Positions 54,116-64,000 of a stretch of DNA of 64,000 bases are shown here, piece after piece (within the stretch, counting starts at the first letter, position 1; each line of letters opens with the position of its first letter). This stretch comes from Rutpela maculata. Lineage: Eukaryota; Arthropoda; Insecta; Coleoptera; Cerambycidae. The stretch is from assembly GCA_936432065.2 (NCBI GenBank), contig OW386290.2, forward strand, positions 143,789,677-143,853,676, written 5' to 3'. The notes beneath the pieces are model-generated. The model was given only the letters and a program-made list of their open reading frames with translations. It ran no database searches and was not told where the DNA came from. The position numbers and the translations under genes were made by a program.

Positions 54116-54239
54116 GACTCCGATCCTAGGTCATCTTTTAGAGTTAATCAAACTCACTGAGAGTAGAAATTAGCTATCTTACACTGAGTGAGACACAACT
54201 GGCGCGGCGCCCTTTGTGAATAGATATTATCACGACCTT

Positions 54240-54450
54240 CAGATGAATAGTATTTATCGTAAAAAAATGAAAATGTGCAATTTTTCCCAATTGCTCAATT
54301 CCAAATCAAATTGCGACCCCAAAAATAGGTTTTGTTGGGTGTTTTTACGTAAAAATCATCTGTTTATTTTTGTGTACTTTCGAAAGTTATACAGCTTATG
54401 TCAAATTCGGGAGTCCCCTTCCTCGACTATAACGGTACGTAAATTTCACT
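54240..54450 (-). repeat. Repeat family E, partial reversed copy
   Basis: Reversed relative to 34690: CCAAATCAAATTGCGACC, GTGTTTTTACGTAAAAATCA and TTTCGAAAGTTATACAGC. The end is lost in unique sequence. Confidence 0.45.
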
Positions 54451-54497
54451 TAATCACCCAACTTTCCGAAAGTACACTGAATACAAGATTAATTCCT

Positions 54498-54737
54498 TCA
54501 CTGCCCAAGTAAATTAGGGATATTTATGAGCGGATTTATGAATTCATTTATATCCTTTATTCGATCAAGTGGGCCACGTGCCACTTCTGCACGAAAGTCT
54601 TGTTTGATGTGCTCTCAGAAACCTCGAAAAGTTTGCCTGCCCTTATGTCGGATTATCATCATGTTCTCCTGTATATAATCCTTCGTTAACTCCCTGCTAG
54701 GGCGCCCATCATCTCGATAAAACTTCTTAGCCCGCAT
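54498..54737 (-). pseudogene. Coding-like remnant of unknown identity
   Basis: Minus strand from ATG 54737: MRAKKFYRDDGRPSRELTKD, IRHKGRQTFRGF, one stop, then EHIKQDFRAEVARGPLDRI and INEFINPLINIPNLLGQ, ending in TGA at 54498. The mix of charged and aliphatic residues over ~79 codons, with only one stop in an AT-rich region, suggests real former coding. I do not recognise the family. Neighbours are family E and F repeats. Confidence 0.4.
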
Positions 54738-55029
54738 TACTGATAAAAATATTTTTTTTGTTATGACGTTGAAATGCGTATTGCGTTGTTTGGTTTGAGA
54801 AATATCTTAAGAATGTAGGAGTAAACAAAATAATCCCTCCGTATGTTTAAAGCATGTTTTCAATGCAGTGGACATGGTCAAATGCACGTGGTTCTTCCCG
54901 TTGTTTCAAGAGTTTATTCACCGATTGTCGAAGCGTGAGCAAAGATAACTGAAGCGAATTAGAAGAAGAATAGTGATAGCTTGCACAAATAAATAACAAT
55001 AAACTGACCAAAACGAAAACAGGGGCATA

Positions 55030-55259
55030 CTCAAAAAAGTGCCTTAAGAATGTGTTACTCGATTTTTGATTCGACACTTGGTAATTTAGATACAGAGGTC
55101 GTCCAAAAACGCTCTGTAGCTTGGTGGTCCAAAAAGATAGACGATCGCGCTATTGTTTACTTTTCGAAAATCGAGCTCAGGACACCTGTGATGGTTTTTG
55201 TCTATCTGCCATAGTTTTAGAGAAAACCCCAAAACCCATCTAATTTGGTCCACTCTGTA
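55030..55259 (-). repeat. Repeat family F, copy 3
   Basis: The reverse of copy 1. It begins on minus CAGAGTGGACCAAATTAGATG next to TA and continues through GAGCTCGATTTTCG and TACAGAGCGTTTTTGGA to GTAACACATTCTTAAGGCAC. Confidence 0.6.
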
Positions 55260-55261
55260 TT

Positions 55262-56283
55262 TCAGGACGTATGTTCGTGCCGAACAAATGACTGTAGTGT
55301 ATGGCAATTTTCAATAGCCATTTTAGAACTAGAATAAAACTTCGAATCAATCTAAAAATGGTACTATTTTTCGAAGTAATTTTCCCTTTTCAAAAAGCTA
55401 ATCGATTCCTTGTACAATTAACTAATTAAAAATCTTTTTGATTTGCGAAGCTGATCATTGGCGGGCTGAGTTAAAATAGAGTAGACATTCAGCGGGGTGT
55501 GCTATAGTAATATAAAGCAACTCTAAGATGTCTTCTTCACTAACTACTCGTATTATTCCTTGTAAAACAATCTGCTTAAAAAATAAAATCCAATTTCACT
55601 TCTAGTTAACAGTAAATTAGATACTTTGTTGATTTACAGTCCAATTTTCATTAGAGACAGTGTTACAATTAAAGTTGCAGAAAAACGTAGGAAACTTTGA
55701 TATTACGATTTGTCGGTGAAACTCTCACCATTTCATTCCATTCCAATTAGCGTATTATCCAGATCCTTACATTTCAGTCTCCATTGTCTCCGTCCTCCGA
55801 AGCTCGCTTTCTGTGGATAAAGCCAAAGCAATGTCTGGATGTCTTTAGTTTCAGATTCTACATTAATTTTTAAATTTCTTTGGCTAAATGCGTTTTGAAA
55901 TTTTCAACTTATCCGCGATAACATGATATCCATAAATAAACTTTAATCTCTAGTTGGTTCACGAGCAATAATAAGACAAATGCAATAATTCTTTGAGACA
56001 TAAAAATAAGAATGGTAAGTTAAGATTGTAATATCTTCATTTCAGTGAACACTAAGTTCTTTCTTGATCTTACCTATGGATAAGTAGGTAGATAGATCAT
56101 TATGTACCTGACTTAGTAGTACAAATTCGCAAAGTTACCATAGTCAACAGATTCTCGCTGACTATGGTAACGAAAGTCTACGCTATTTTGAACAGGTTCG
56201 ATAATTAAAACGCTGAAGACATCGACAGAATAAATTGAAGCTAATTAAAACCTTTATAAGAAAACATTAACACATTTCATGTA
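55262..56283. other. Gene-free stretch
   Basis: AT-rich. A short inverted repeat (GACTATGGTAACG, TTACCATAGTC) lies near 56135-56172. No coding. Confidence 0.45.
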
Positions 56284-56475
56284 CAAGGTGAGGTAAAGAA
56301 AATATTCAAAGGAATTAAGTTTCCTTTCTTAACAATTTTTTCAATTTTTTTTTAATTACTCTGTATGCATGTTTAATGGCTTTAAAAATGTCTATAATTT
56401 GATTTGTCCAGCATGGTCGTCGCTTAAAAAATAAGAAAGTTACAAGCCTGGGGAGTTTTAAGTGGCGCACCCTGT
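56284..56475. mobile_element. Possible small TA-inserted element
   Basis: TACAAGGTGAGG at the left and CGCACCCTGTA at the right are imperfect inverted ends next to TA. The right end joins directly to family G sequence (TATACTCTACC). Weak because the left end matches poorly. Confidence 0.3.
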
Positions 56476-56840
56476 ATATACTCTACCAGAATCAGAAACG
56501 GAGGAATCAGAAGACTCAGAAGAAGAAGAAGAAGAAGAAGAAGATTTGTAGATGCAGAAATACAAAAAGAGAAGCACAAACAGCAGCGACACAACGCGGC
56601 AACATATTTCATAAGAAGACCCAGAAGAGGCAGAAGCCTAGAACCAAAAACAAAAAAGGGACCTTAAACGCTCCCTTACGACACAATCCCATCCCATATT
56701 CCTTTACCATGCACCATGTGGCTTTCGCTGCTGGCAACGAGCATGACCCTAATCCAATCCAGCGTGGACGTAGCAGGCCCAGCTGTATACCTGGGACTGG
56801 CAGCAATGCCTACCGTACGCTGGTAAATCGAATCAAATCA
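56476..56840 (+). repeat. Repeat family G, copy 2
   Basis: CTCTACCAGAATCAGAAACGG, a (GAA)n run (56517-56545), ACACAACGCGGCAACATATTTC, GCTGCTGGCAACGAGCATGA and a GTACGCTGGTAAATCGAATC tail parallel copy 1, without the MITE and with a shorter middle. Confidence 0.6.
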
Positions 56841-57114
56841 AGATTAATTCAAGTACATAATCAAATACCTTACTTTGATCTAAAACAATAACCATACTTT
56901 AACCAGAAAAGGAAGATAGTGATGAATTGAACTGTCAATAGTGTCAAGCGGCACATGTCATCGAGCGACGTTGATTTCATAAGCTCTTGAACAAATTATT
57001 TTAGATTACACCCCCTCCAACAGTAGGATCAGTTGTATGCAGTGAACACGTGAATGTATTACTATCCCGGCTAAGATATAGCGTTGATGATTTCATTACA
57101 AGACCATCACCTAT

Positions 57115-57230
57115 ATGATTAGCCAGTTGAAGAATAGCGTCTGATGTTCTATTGCCTTTTCTAAAACCAAACTGGGAACTGTTGAACATTCTATTAAACT
57201 CAAAAAACTAATAATATCCTTGAATTATAA
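57115..57230 (-). pseudogene. LINE reverse transcriptase fragment
   Basis: Minus strand: FNSSQFGFRKGNRTSDAILQL. This is the QFGFRKGxST-x-DAI block of the fingers/palm of Jockey-like RTs. About 35 codons are recognisable before the frame runs into unrelated sequence at 57110. Confidence 0.65.
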
Positions 57231-57234
57231 GTCA

Positions 57235-59370
57235 ATACCGGTAGTAAGCTATGATGGATTATAGCGACTATAGCGACTCACTCACTGGAAATCGAGAAGT
57301 TCCAAAAGCGAGAAGTTTCCATGGAGTCGCTAAGAAACAAAAAGGAAAACTCGATCCATAATGGAGAAGTTTCCATGGAGTCGCTAAGAAAAAAAAAACA
57401 TTCGATATAAAAATATAATATCAATATACTTTAAAATACCAATATCACATAAGATATGAACATGTATTAAAAACAAATATACGTATATTAACTTCGATTT
57501 TAATTTTATTTATAGTGATAACGCTATATGGGTCTATCATTTGTAGTGTCCTCAATATCATCTGATTCAAAAGTGAACACTACGTTGGTCATTTTTAATT
57601 TATCTGGGAAAATTCTAATACTAAAATATAATACAATAACAAATTAATACTATTTTTAAAATATATTTTAACATATTGAATTCTGGGTAAATTTTAAGTC
57701 GGCCCAACATCATAAAACTCCTAGGTTACTCCCATTCGTACTAAATTTCATCCTTTTATACAGGGTGATCTACCATGACATGCGAAAAATTTATCAGTAG
57801 GTTGTCCCCACCAAAAGGAGTTAAAAAAAATGAAAAATTAAAAAAAATTACCTTACTTTCTGTAGAAATTAGCCGCCAATGACTAACCAATCTGACGAAA
57901 CGCGGTACAACCATATCACTTTATCAGACCCGGGATTGATATTATTGACAGCAAAGCTGGAGAGGGTAAAAGTGACTTTTTGGTTTTAATCAAATCACAC
58001 TACAAAAATAGCGAAATAAATCGAAAAGACAATGACCTTATGGTAGTGAACTCTGCAAAAACAAGTAGATATAAGAGATATTTACACGCCGGTGTCCTGA
58101 TTATTTGACCGAAAGCAAAAAACGCGGCACTTTGACCACACCCTCGCCGGCTTAACTTTTTATGTCAAAAAAAGAAATCTCCAATGCGTTTTTTCACAAG
58201 TAAGTTCGTCGACCTTTTACTAACCTACTCAATAACAGTAGTGTATATTCGCAAATTTACTATTAATTTAATATACTATAAATTAACTCAGAACACTAAA
58301 ATTTTGCAGGGGCTTCCCACATTGAAGACTAGTACACCATTTTATTTTCCGCATATCATGGTAAATCACGTTGTATAAGTACGCAGTTATTTGGGTATCT
58401 CAAGCCACCTAATAGACTATTATGACATGAATAAATAAATAGTTTTAAAAAAATAGCACTGAAATGAACGTTTTATGAAAAATATGAAAACTGCATGTAT
58501 TTAAGCAACATATACATGGAGAAAATGTTTCTAATGGTTTAAAAGCATGATTAGAATATAAATTAATTTAAAAGCATTTTGTGCTTACAGAGATCATCTA
58601 GCCATGCCTCGCTAATTGGGCCATTTTTACTCTTTACATGGATCTAAATGACGAAAGAGATTAAATTATGTAGAAACTATGTGAGGAGGTCATTACAAAA
58701 TGAGTCATTTAGTCATATTCTAGTTATTGCGACGCGAAATAATTCTTTACATTGCTTTAGTCATATCTGCATATTTTATGTTTTGCTCTGCCAAATTATT
58801 AATTACATTTTTGATAAACAAAATTTAAACAAACTATATTGTGATAAATTAAATAAAAGAATAAAAATCTAGGAAAAAATACCGATAAAATAAAAGAGAT
58901 ATTTCATTAGTTTAGACATAATGACAAATACTTTGTCGTGGCTATACGGGCTACGTCCCCAAAGCCATTCCCTTGGGAAAAAAAAAATCATTAGTTATAT
59001 TAGATGTCCAGTTGCAAAATTCGGCTAGGGGAGGGACATTTTTCGTGTTATCCGGGCCTTAGGTTCTCAAAGACACTTTATTCGATATAAGTTTAAAAAT
59101 GGCAGTTCTGAATTGTTTTCAACAAGTAGAAACAAAAATATTAGCATTGGAGAACAAGCAGTCCAAATTTCAAGACCACTATTTCGTAGACGAAAAAGAA
59201 CGTGAAATTGGCAAATCTGTAATAATATTTTATTTATATTTTGGATAATTTTGTGTGACTTTGCAAATTGAGAGTTTGGAATAAAATAAGAATGTGTTGA
59301 TGTGAGCCAATCTATTAAAATGTCATGTGAGACAATCGTTTAATGGCTATATAGGCCATTTTCCTTGTTT
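57235..59370. other. Gene-free stretch with a short direct repeat
   Basis: GAGAAGTTTCCATGGAGTCG occurs twice (57320 and 57364). ACAGGGTGATCTACCATGAC near 57761 looks like a TE terminus without a visible partner. Remaining frames (58184-58378, 58648-58872) have no recognisable content. Confidence 0.4.
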
Positions 59371-59374
59371 CAGT

Positions 59375-59896
59375 TCACAGCCCCACAAAAAAGAAAAGTA
59401 TGTTGAACCAGAAAAGAGACCATCAAACCTCCACATATTTTGGCATGCTGAATCCGAATCTGAGGTCCAAATTAACTTTTACTTTGTCCTTTTTTTGTAA
59501 ATCGCGTTTTTTTTTTTCGCATTTTTCTGTGGTGGCACCGAAAAATGGGTCAAATTGACAAGATATCGAAAATTTGTATTAAGAAAAAGTGCTTAAAATC
59601 TAACGAGGGCCCCGTATTTCAATTTTGAACCAAATCTGAAAAATAAAAATACAAATTTTTACCTCGATCATTGCGTATCTTTTTATTTTTTCTCAGATTT
59701 TGTTCAAAATTAACATATGGGGTCCTCGACCACCACAAATAAAATGCGAAAAAAATACGAGATTTACAAAAAAATGACAAGGTAAAAGTCAATTTTGACG
59801 TTAGGTTCGGATTCAGCGCACCAAAATAAGTGAGGATATGGTACTTTTGGTACTTTTCTAGTACAACATATTTTTTTTATTTGGTGGGACTGTGGT
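59375..59896. repeat. Foldback element, GCTGAATCC family
   Basis: TCACAGCCCCACAAAAAAGAA pairs with TTTGGTGGGACTGTGG. GCATGCTGAATCCGAATCTG pairs with CGGATTCAGCGCACC. The centre is near 59640. The motif TGCTGAATCCGAATCTGAGG is shared with the foldbacks at 481 and 63325. Confidence 0.75.
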
Positions 59897-60013
59897 ATTT
59901 ATTAAAACTTCTACATATGATGCCAATTTAGTTGGCGAAACGGGAACAGAGTATGGTGTGCAGTGTGCCGATGATCAAAAACATGATCGGTAATCTAATC
60001 TACAGAGATTCTG

Positions 60014-60714
60014 AAAGGACCCCGCAATAATCTTATGGAAATTGGGTTTCGGTCAAATCGTCTGAATTTTGGATATGTTTTAGGTTTCGTCATCCCAAGC
60101 AAAAGTCTCAATGGGCACAAAGCTCGAAAATCAATACTTTGGCTGCTACGGAGCTTGAAAACTCCAAAGCTCCACCACAGATTTATTTATTCGTGCAGTC
60201 TTTATAGATTTTTATGTATGATGTGAATACAATAATTCGACAATTGGCAGCTGCCAAGAGGCTCAAAGTGCAATAACAAAGTGCAAATCTTATTTTTTTG
60301 TTATGACTTTATGCTTTTTAGGTAACTCAGTTACCTAAAAAGCATCACATCATACATGAACTGAGTTACCTAAACAGCATAAACTCATAACATAAAAATA
60401 AGATTTGCACTTTGTTAAGGCAGTTTGACAGCTAATTGACAACAGTCAAGTGTCAATTTGGACAATTTGACATCGGATTTGAATTCAGCAATCTCAAAAA
60501 CATAAACCTAGACATTAAAATCGAAAAAATAAGTTATTTAAAAATCTATAAAGACTGCACGAATAAATAAATCTGTGGTGGAGCTTTGGAGCTTTCAAGC
60601 TCCGTAGCAGCCAAAGTATTGATTTTCGAGCTTTGTGACGAAACCTAAAACATATCCACAATTCAGACGATTTGACCGAAACCCAATTTCCATAAGATTA
60701 TTGCGGGGTCCTTT
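60014..60714. repeat. Foldback element with ~210-bp arms
   Basis: AAAGGACCCCGCAATAATCT is mirrored at 60695-60714, and CAAAGCTCCACCACAGATTT at 60570-60590. The centre contains several short inverted copies of GGTAACTCAGTTACC. A fragment of one arm occurs at 258-345. Confidence 0.8.
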
Positions 60715-60917
60715 GGCTTCGAAGTGGAGCTAAATTGAAAATACTTAATTTTGCGCGCAGCGTAAACTAAATTTCATTTCCGTATGTAAAAATTTAATCC
60801 ATAAATCTCCAGAATAAAAAAATATATCTGCACTGTATGCACATCGTAGCTGCTTGTGTGACGAATCCTGCAAAAAGTTAGAAAACCGGAAAAGCTGATC
60901 AATTCTGTCGCAGCAAT

Positions 60918-61055
60918 ATGGTGCAACATGTTATCAGAGAAATGCGGAAGAATGAAGCCGTAGTTGAATTTAAATTTAAAAATGTCGTTTCATATGAAAG
61001 TCTACAGTTTATCAATAATGCTTTCAAGTCAGGTGGTTGCGATTTAGTGGAGTGA
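60918..61055 (+). CDS. Short open frame, unknown, low confidence
   Basis: 45 codons from ATG 60918 with balanced composition (IREMRKNEAVVEFKFKNV, then FINNAFKSGGCDLVE). I do not recognise it. There is no start context, partner exon or second copy. It may be a coding fragment or chance. Confidence 0.2.
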   Translation: MVQHVIREMRKNEAVVEFKFKNVVSYESLQFINNAFKSGGCDLVE

Positions 61056-61210
61056 GAGCGAGGTAGCATTTATTGCGGTCTGTTATTGTTACCAGCACTC
61101 AGTGAAACGTTAAATATCACAGAAATGCCAGTCTTCCAATTAAAGGGAGAATTTAATTGTATAATATATCTGTACTTCGAAATATAAATAAAGATATGCC
61201 ATTATTATGT

Positions 61211-61852
61211 AGGGGGACAAGACCAAGACAAGACAAAACTAAGCAAGTCTTGTCTTGGTCTCGAGATAGTCTTGGCTTAACTAGTCTTGTCTTGGTCTTG
61301 AAGCTTTCTTAAACTAGTGAGTCTCGTCTTGTCTGGGTCTTGTCTTGGTATAGTATTGAGTCTCGACATTTAATCCTCAATTCAGAAACAAGGTCATATA
61401 AACTATAAAATAATATAACCTGTCGGAATGGGTAAAGAGGAAAAACAATTTTTGTGTAACAAGACCGATTTATTCAAATTGCAATTGAACTGAATTGTTT
61501 TAAGTCAATGTAAAAATGCGAAATAAACTTTTTTCAACAGTCAGTAGTATTCTTTCAGTAATAGTTAATACTCCCGTAAGCTTAAATATTTTAATACAGC
61601 CCTTCGAGTTTTAGTAAATTCTAGATTGATTTGCGCATTAAAAAATACATTGTTTAAAAATAAAAATTTTAAAAATTATTATCGAAAGACAAAGCTCAAG
61701 ACTCTTGACAAGACTCTCGACAAGAGTCTTGGTCTTGAAAGGTCAGGTCTTGTCTTGGTCTCGAAATTTCAGAGATGGTTTTGTATTGAAATTCAAGACA
61801 AGACCAAGACAAGACCTAGACTAGTCTCGGTCTTGCGGCATCTCTACTCAGT
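61211..61852. mobile_element. CAAGAC-rich inverted-repeat element, probably hAT-type MITE
   Basis: The left end TAGGGGGACAAGACCAAGAC and the right end GGTCTTGCGGCATCTCTA are imperfect inverted repeats. Both subterminal regions are filled with short CAAGAC/GTCTTG iterations (TCTTGTCTTGG repeatedly). I recall similar CTTGT-rich ends in hAT-type elements. No clear 8-bp duplication and no transposase are seen. Confidence 0.5.
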
Positions 61853-61919
61853 CGGTTAAGGCTTATTATAGTTGTTAAATACCCTATTTGCTGGTGTACA
61901 TAGCCCATAGGTTAAAAAA

Positions 61920-62310
61920 TTATTCATAGAAATATTTACTAAAAACCACATTGTTTGGTGGTTCTTTAAAGGTTTTTATAATTTCTTGATAAATTAAAGT
62001 ATAACCTTATATACAATGACAAAGGAATGACTTCACTGTTTTTCAAACAAAAGTTTATTCAAAAAATAAAACAAAAAACGATTTTAAGGTAAGAGCTTGA
62101 ATATATTTTAATGAGACAGCAATAATTAAGGTTGTTAAATACCTAGCTATAACCTAAAAGAATTTTCATAGAAATACTTATTAAGAGTCTGGTAACATAT
62201 TCTTTAGTGGTTATTTTAAGGTCGATATAATTTTTTGACAAATTAAAATAACTTCTTATATGATGACAAATTTATTTTTAACAAAAGTTTTTCCAGAAAA
62301 TAAATAAACG
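61920..62310 (+). repeat. Two diverged tandem units of about 235 bp
   Basis: TTCATAGAAATATTTACTAA, then GGTTTTTATAATTTCTTGAT and AAAGTTTATTCA-AAAATAAA, recur with changes at TTCATAGAAATACTTATTAA, GGTCGATATAATTTTTTGAC and AAAGTTTTTCCAGAAAATAA. No coding. Confidence 0.5.
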
Positions 62311-62439
62311 ACTAGACCATCTTAATTCACAACGCAACTATTAAAAATTAGTGACAAATTAACGTGTAGTAAATTGAGCATCTAGGTGATGCTATGTATT
62401 AACGAAAAACAGCATTTTTAAAAGTAAAATTAATTACTG

Positions 62440-62800
62440 AGCAATTAGAATAACAAAATGCCGACATTTTGTTAACAAAAATGTGAAAACGGACATTGAA
62501 TCGGCCATAACTTCTTAATTTTTTGTGATGTAGAAACAAACAAAAAATCATTTTAAAAATATTAATCACCTTTAATTTTGTTTTTTAGAACTTTCCATGG
62601 AAGTGTCACAGTTTCTAAGATATTCAACATTTTAAACTAAATACTTCATCCTAAAACGGTCGGATGCCATCTATAAAATTAAATATCTCCGAAACAATCA
62701 GCCCTACACAAATATATAAACAAAACAAACTTATTCTCAGTTTATAAGTTTCATTTTTGATGTCCACCATACTTTCTCTTAAACTAATATTTATTGATAT
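62440..62800 (-). repeat. Solo relative of the 49286-51265 foldback arms
   Basis: TAAATATCTCCGAAA, AACTTATTCTCAGTTTATA, AGTGTCACAGTTTCTAAGATA and GGCCATAACTTCTTAATTTTT follow, in reverse, the order of the arm sequence around 49650-49870 and 50590-50960. Confidence 0.45.
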
Positions 62801-62871
62801 TTGCAGAGAAACAAGAATGTTACGTTTTATCTAAAATCCCTTTTAGTGGAGTAAAAAACAGGGGAAAAGTC

Positions 62872-63027
62872 GCACAAAAAAGTTACAGACAGACCGACAT
62901 ACAGAATTTTTCTTTGCTCAAACTTAAAATCTCAACGTTTCATGATATTCTAAGCCTATTTGGACAAGAAAAATTTTCAAAAATATTTTTGTCCATACTA
63001 TATTTCCACTGAATGTGGAAGTAAAAT
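62872..63027 (+). repeat. Repeat family B, copy 5 (hairpin end only)
   Basis: Retains only the last ~155 bases: GTCGCACAAAAAAGTTACAG, ACAGACCGACATACAG and the hairpin TTTCCAC-TGAAT-GTGGAAGT. Severe head truncation with a constant hairpin end supports retroposition of family B. Confidence 0.7.
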
Positions 63028-63324
63028 GTGTAACGATATTCTTTCTCTTATTACCACTTGTATTATATTTAAGAACGTATGGTCATTGTGCGAATTGTGC
63101 GTGGATTATCTACTTAAAAAATATTTAAGATAAATAAGCAATCTAAGTTTCACTGTAAAATGGAGTGAATTTTATGTGGCGTAGTAATAGAGGAAAACGA
63201 TAAACTTGTGCACAAGCCATGGAAACAGAGTTTAGAAACTATAATTAGGAAATTAAAAAAGACTTAATTTAGGATGTTTTTTTTTGTTACCTAATTTAGA
63301 CGAAAATAACACGTTTACTCAATT

Positions 63325-63616
63325 CACAGGTCTACAAAAAGAAAATTCTGCTCCAAGGACTAAACCATCATGCCTTAAGTATTTTTATGTGCTGAATCTG
63401 AATTTTCAATTAAAAAAATTTTCTACTGCGTAGATTTCGAATAAATTCTGGTTTTTATTGTTAAAAAAACATATTTTGACGATAAAAACCGGGATTTACT
63501 CGAAATCTACGCGGTAAAATTTCTTTTTAATTGAAAATTCGGATTCAGCATACAAAAATACATAAGGAATGATACATTTAGTCATTGGAACAGAATTTCT
63601 TTTTTATAGACCTGTG
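63325..63616. repeat. Foldback element with an extra half copy to 63675
   Basis: CACAGGTCTACAAAAAGAAAA pairs with TTTTTTATAGACCTGTG, GCTGAATCTGAATTTTCAAT with its inverse, and ACTGCGTAGATTTCGA with TCGAAATCTACGCGGT. The centre is near 63470. Just beyond it, TTTAGTCCTTGGAGCAGAAT and CGACCTGTG repeat the right arm once more. The rest of the window to 64000 holds nothing that I can name. Confidence 0.75.
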
Positions 63617-64000
63617 TACAATACTTAAGGTTTAGTCCTTGGAGCAGAATTTTTTTTTTTGTCGACCTGTGTTATTGTGTGGATCTAGGGTAAAAATGCA
63701 ATGCATGGGAGTTTCGGATAGGGACTCTGATGGATACAAATATTAAGATTGCCACGTGCTTTAAGAAACTATCTTTTTTATTTAGCTCCAATAATAACGC
63801 AAAAAAAAAGGAAAACTCGATAGTTTACTTTTTATCAAAACACTCCAAAATTATTACTTTTCCTAAACTTCTGTTTATGGGATTTTATTAGTCCCCTAGT
63901 TGCGCAACATTTTTTCCATTTTACTATAATATTATTTTTCACCGTTTCTGAGATCCCAATGCAATGCATACTCCATTTAAGATTTTTAATTCCTTTTTGC

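Noticed and set aside
1..64000. CRISPR array, bacterial operon or phage region
   Set aside because: Repeats are inverted or dispersed rather than evenly spaced, and introns, LTRs and LINEs show a eukaryotic genome.

Overview
This window is repeat-dense, AT-rich nuclear DNA (about two thirds A+T by eye) from an arthropod, most probably an insect. The signs are short GT-AG introns, Tc1/mariner-type, hAT-like, Jockey/R1-like LINE and Ty3/gypsy elements, dozens of TA-flanked foldback elements, and no prokaryotic gene organisation. I cannot fix the order. No intact, confidently recognisable host gene is present. The nearest to one is a small two-exon candidate at 1.66-2.03 kb.

Layout. 0-5 kb: a foldback, the small gene candidate, a tyrosine-recombinase (Crypton-like) remnant and a LINE remnant. 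5-8.3 kb: a LINE reverse transcriptase (RT) split by a 1.4-kb element with a CCTGG target duplication, then a foldback with tRNA-like arms. 9-12.7 kb: two foldbacks; the second (10310-12691) carries an inverted duplication of the tail of a two-exon, cysteine-rich (CXC-type) gene. 14-24 kb: hairpin-ended repeat B, LINE fragments, a Helitron-like element split by a 0.9-kb CACTCAAAG-ended element (family D), and a mariner-type transposase relic. 24.3-27 kb: a nest in which one copy of repeat B holds two TA-flanked elements, one carrying a SWIM/YqaJ-type gene remnant. 28188-31320: a hAT-like transposon with a perfect 8-bp target duplication and a nearly complete transposase. 33-38 kb: a hairpin-headed repeat and a CXC-family pseudogene interrupted in frame by family D. 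38.3-41.1 kb: a second SWIM/YqaJ-bearing element, split by a 5'-truncated LINE. 43604-47766: a young Ty3/gypsy LTR element with one open 923-codon gag-protease-integrase-remnant frame that lacks reverse transcriptase, RNase H and the integrase core. 48-64 kb: foldbacks, a 5S-rRNA-derived SINE-like segment, a double-hairpin element, another mariner-type relic and further dispersed repeats.

The elements probably interact mainly as parasites of one another. Several insertions are dated relative to each other by nesting, and several are proved by paralogous empty sites or by restoration of a reading frame. The most unusual signal is recurrent capture of fragments of two multicopy gene families (CXC-type and SWIM/YqaJ-type) inside TA-flanked inverted-repeat elements. 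In one case the capture has a self-complementary arrangement that could yield double-stranded RNA against its source family.
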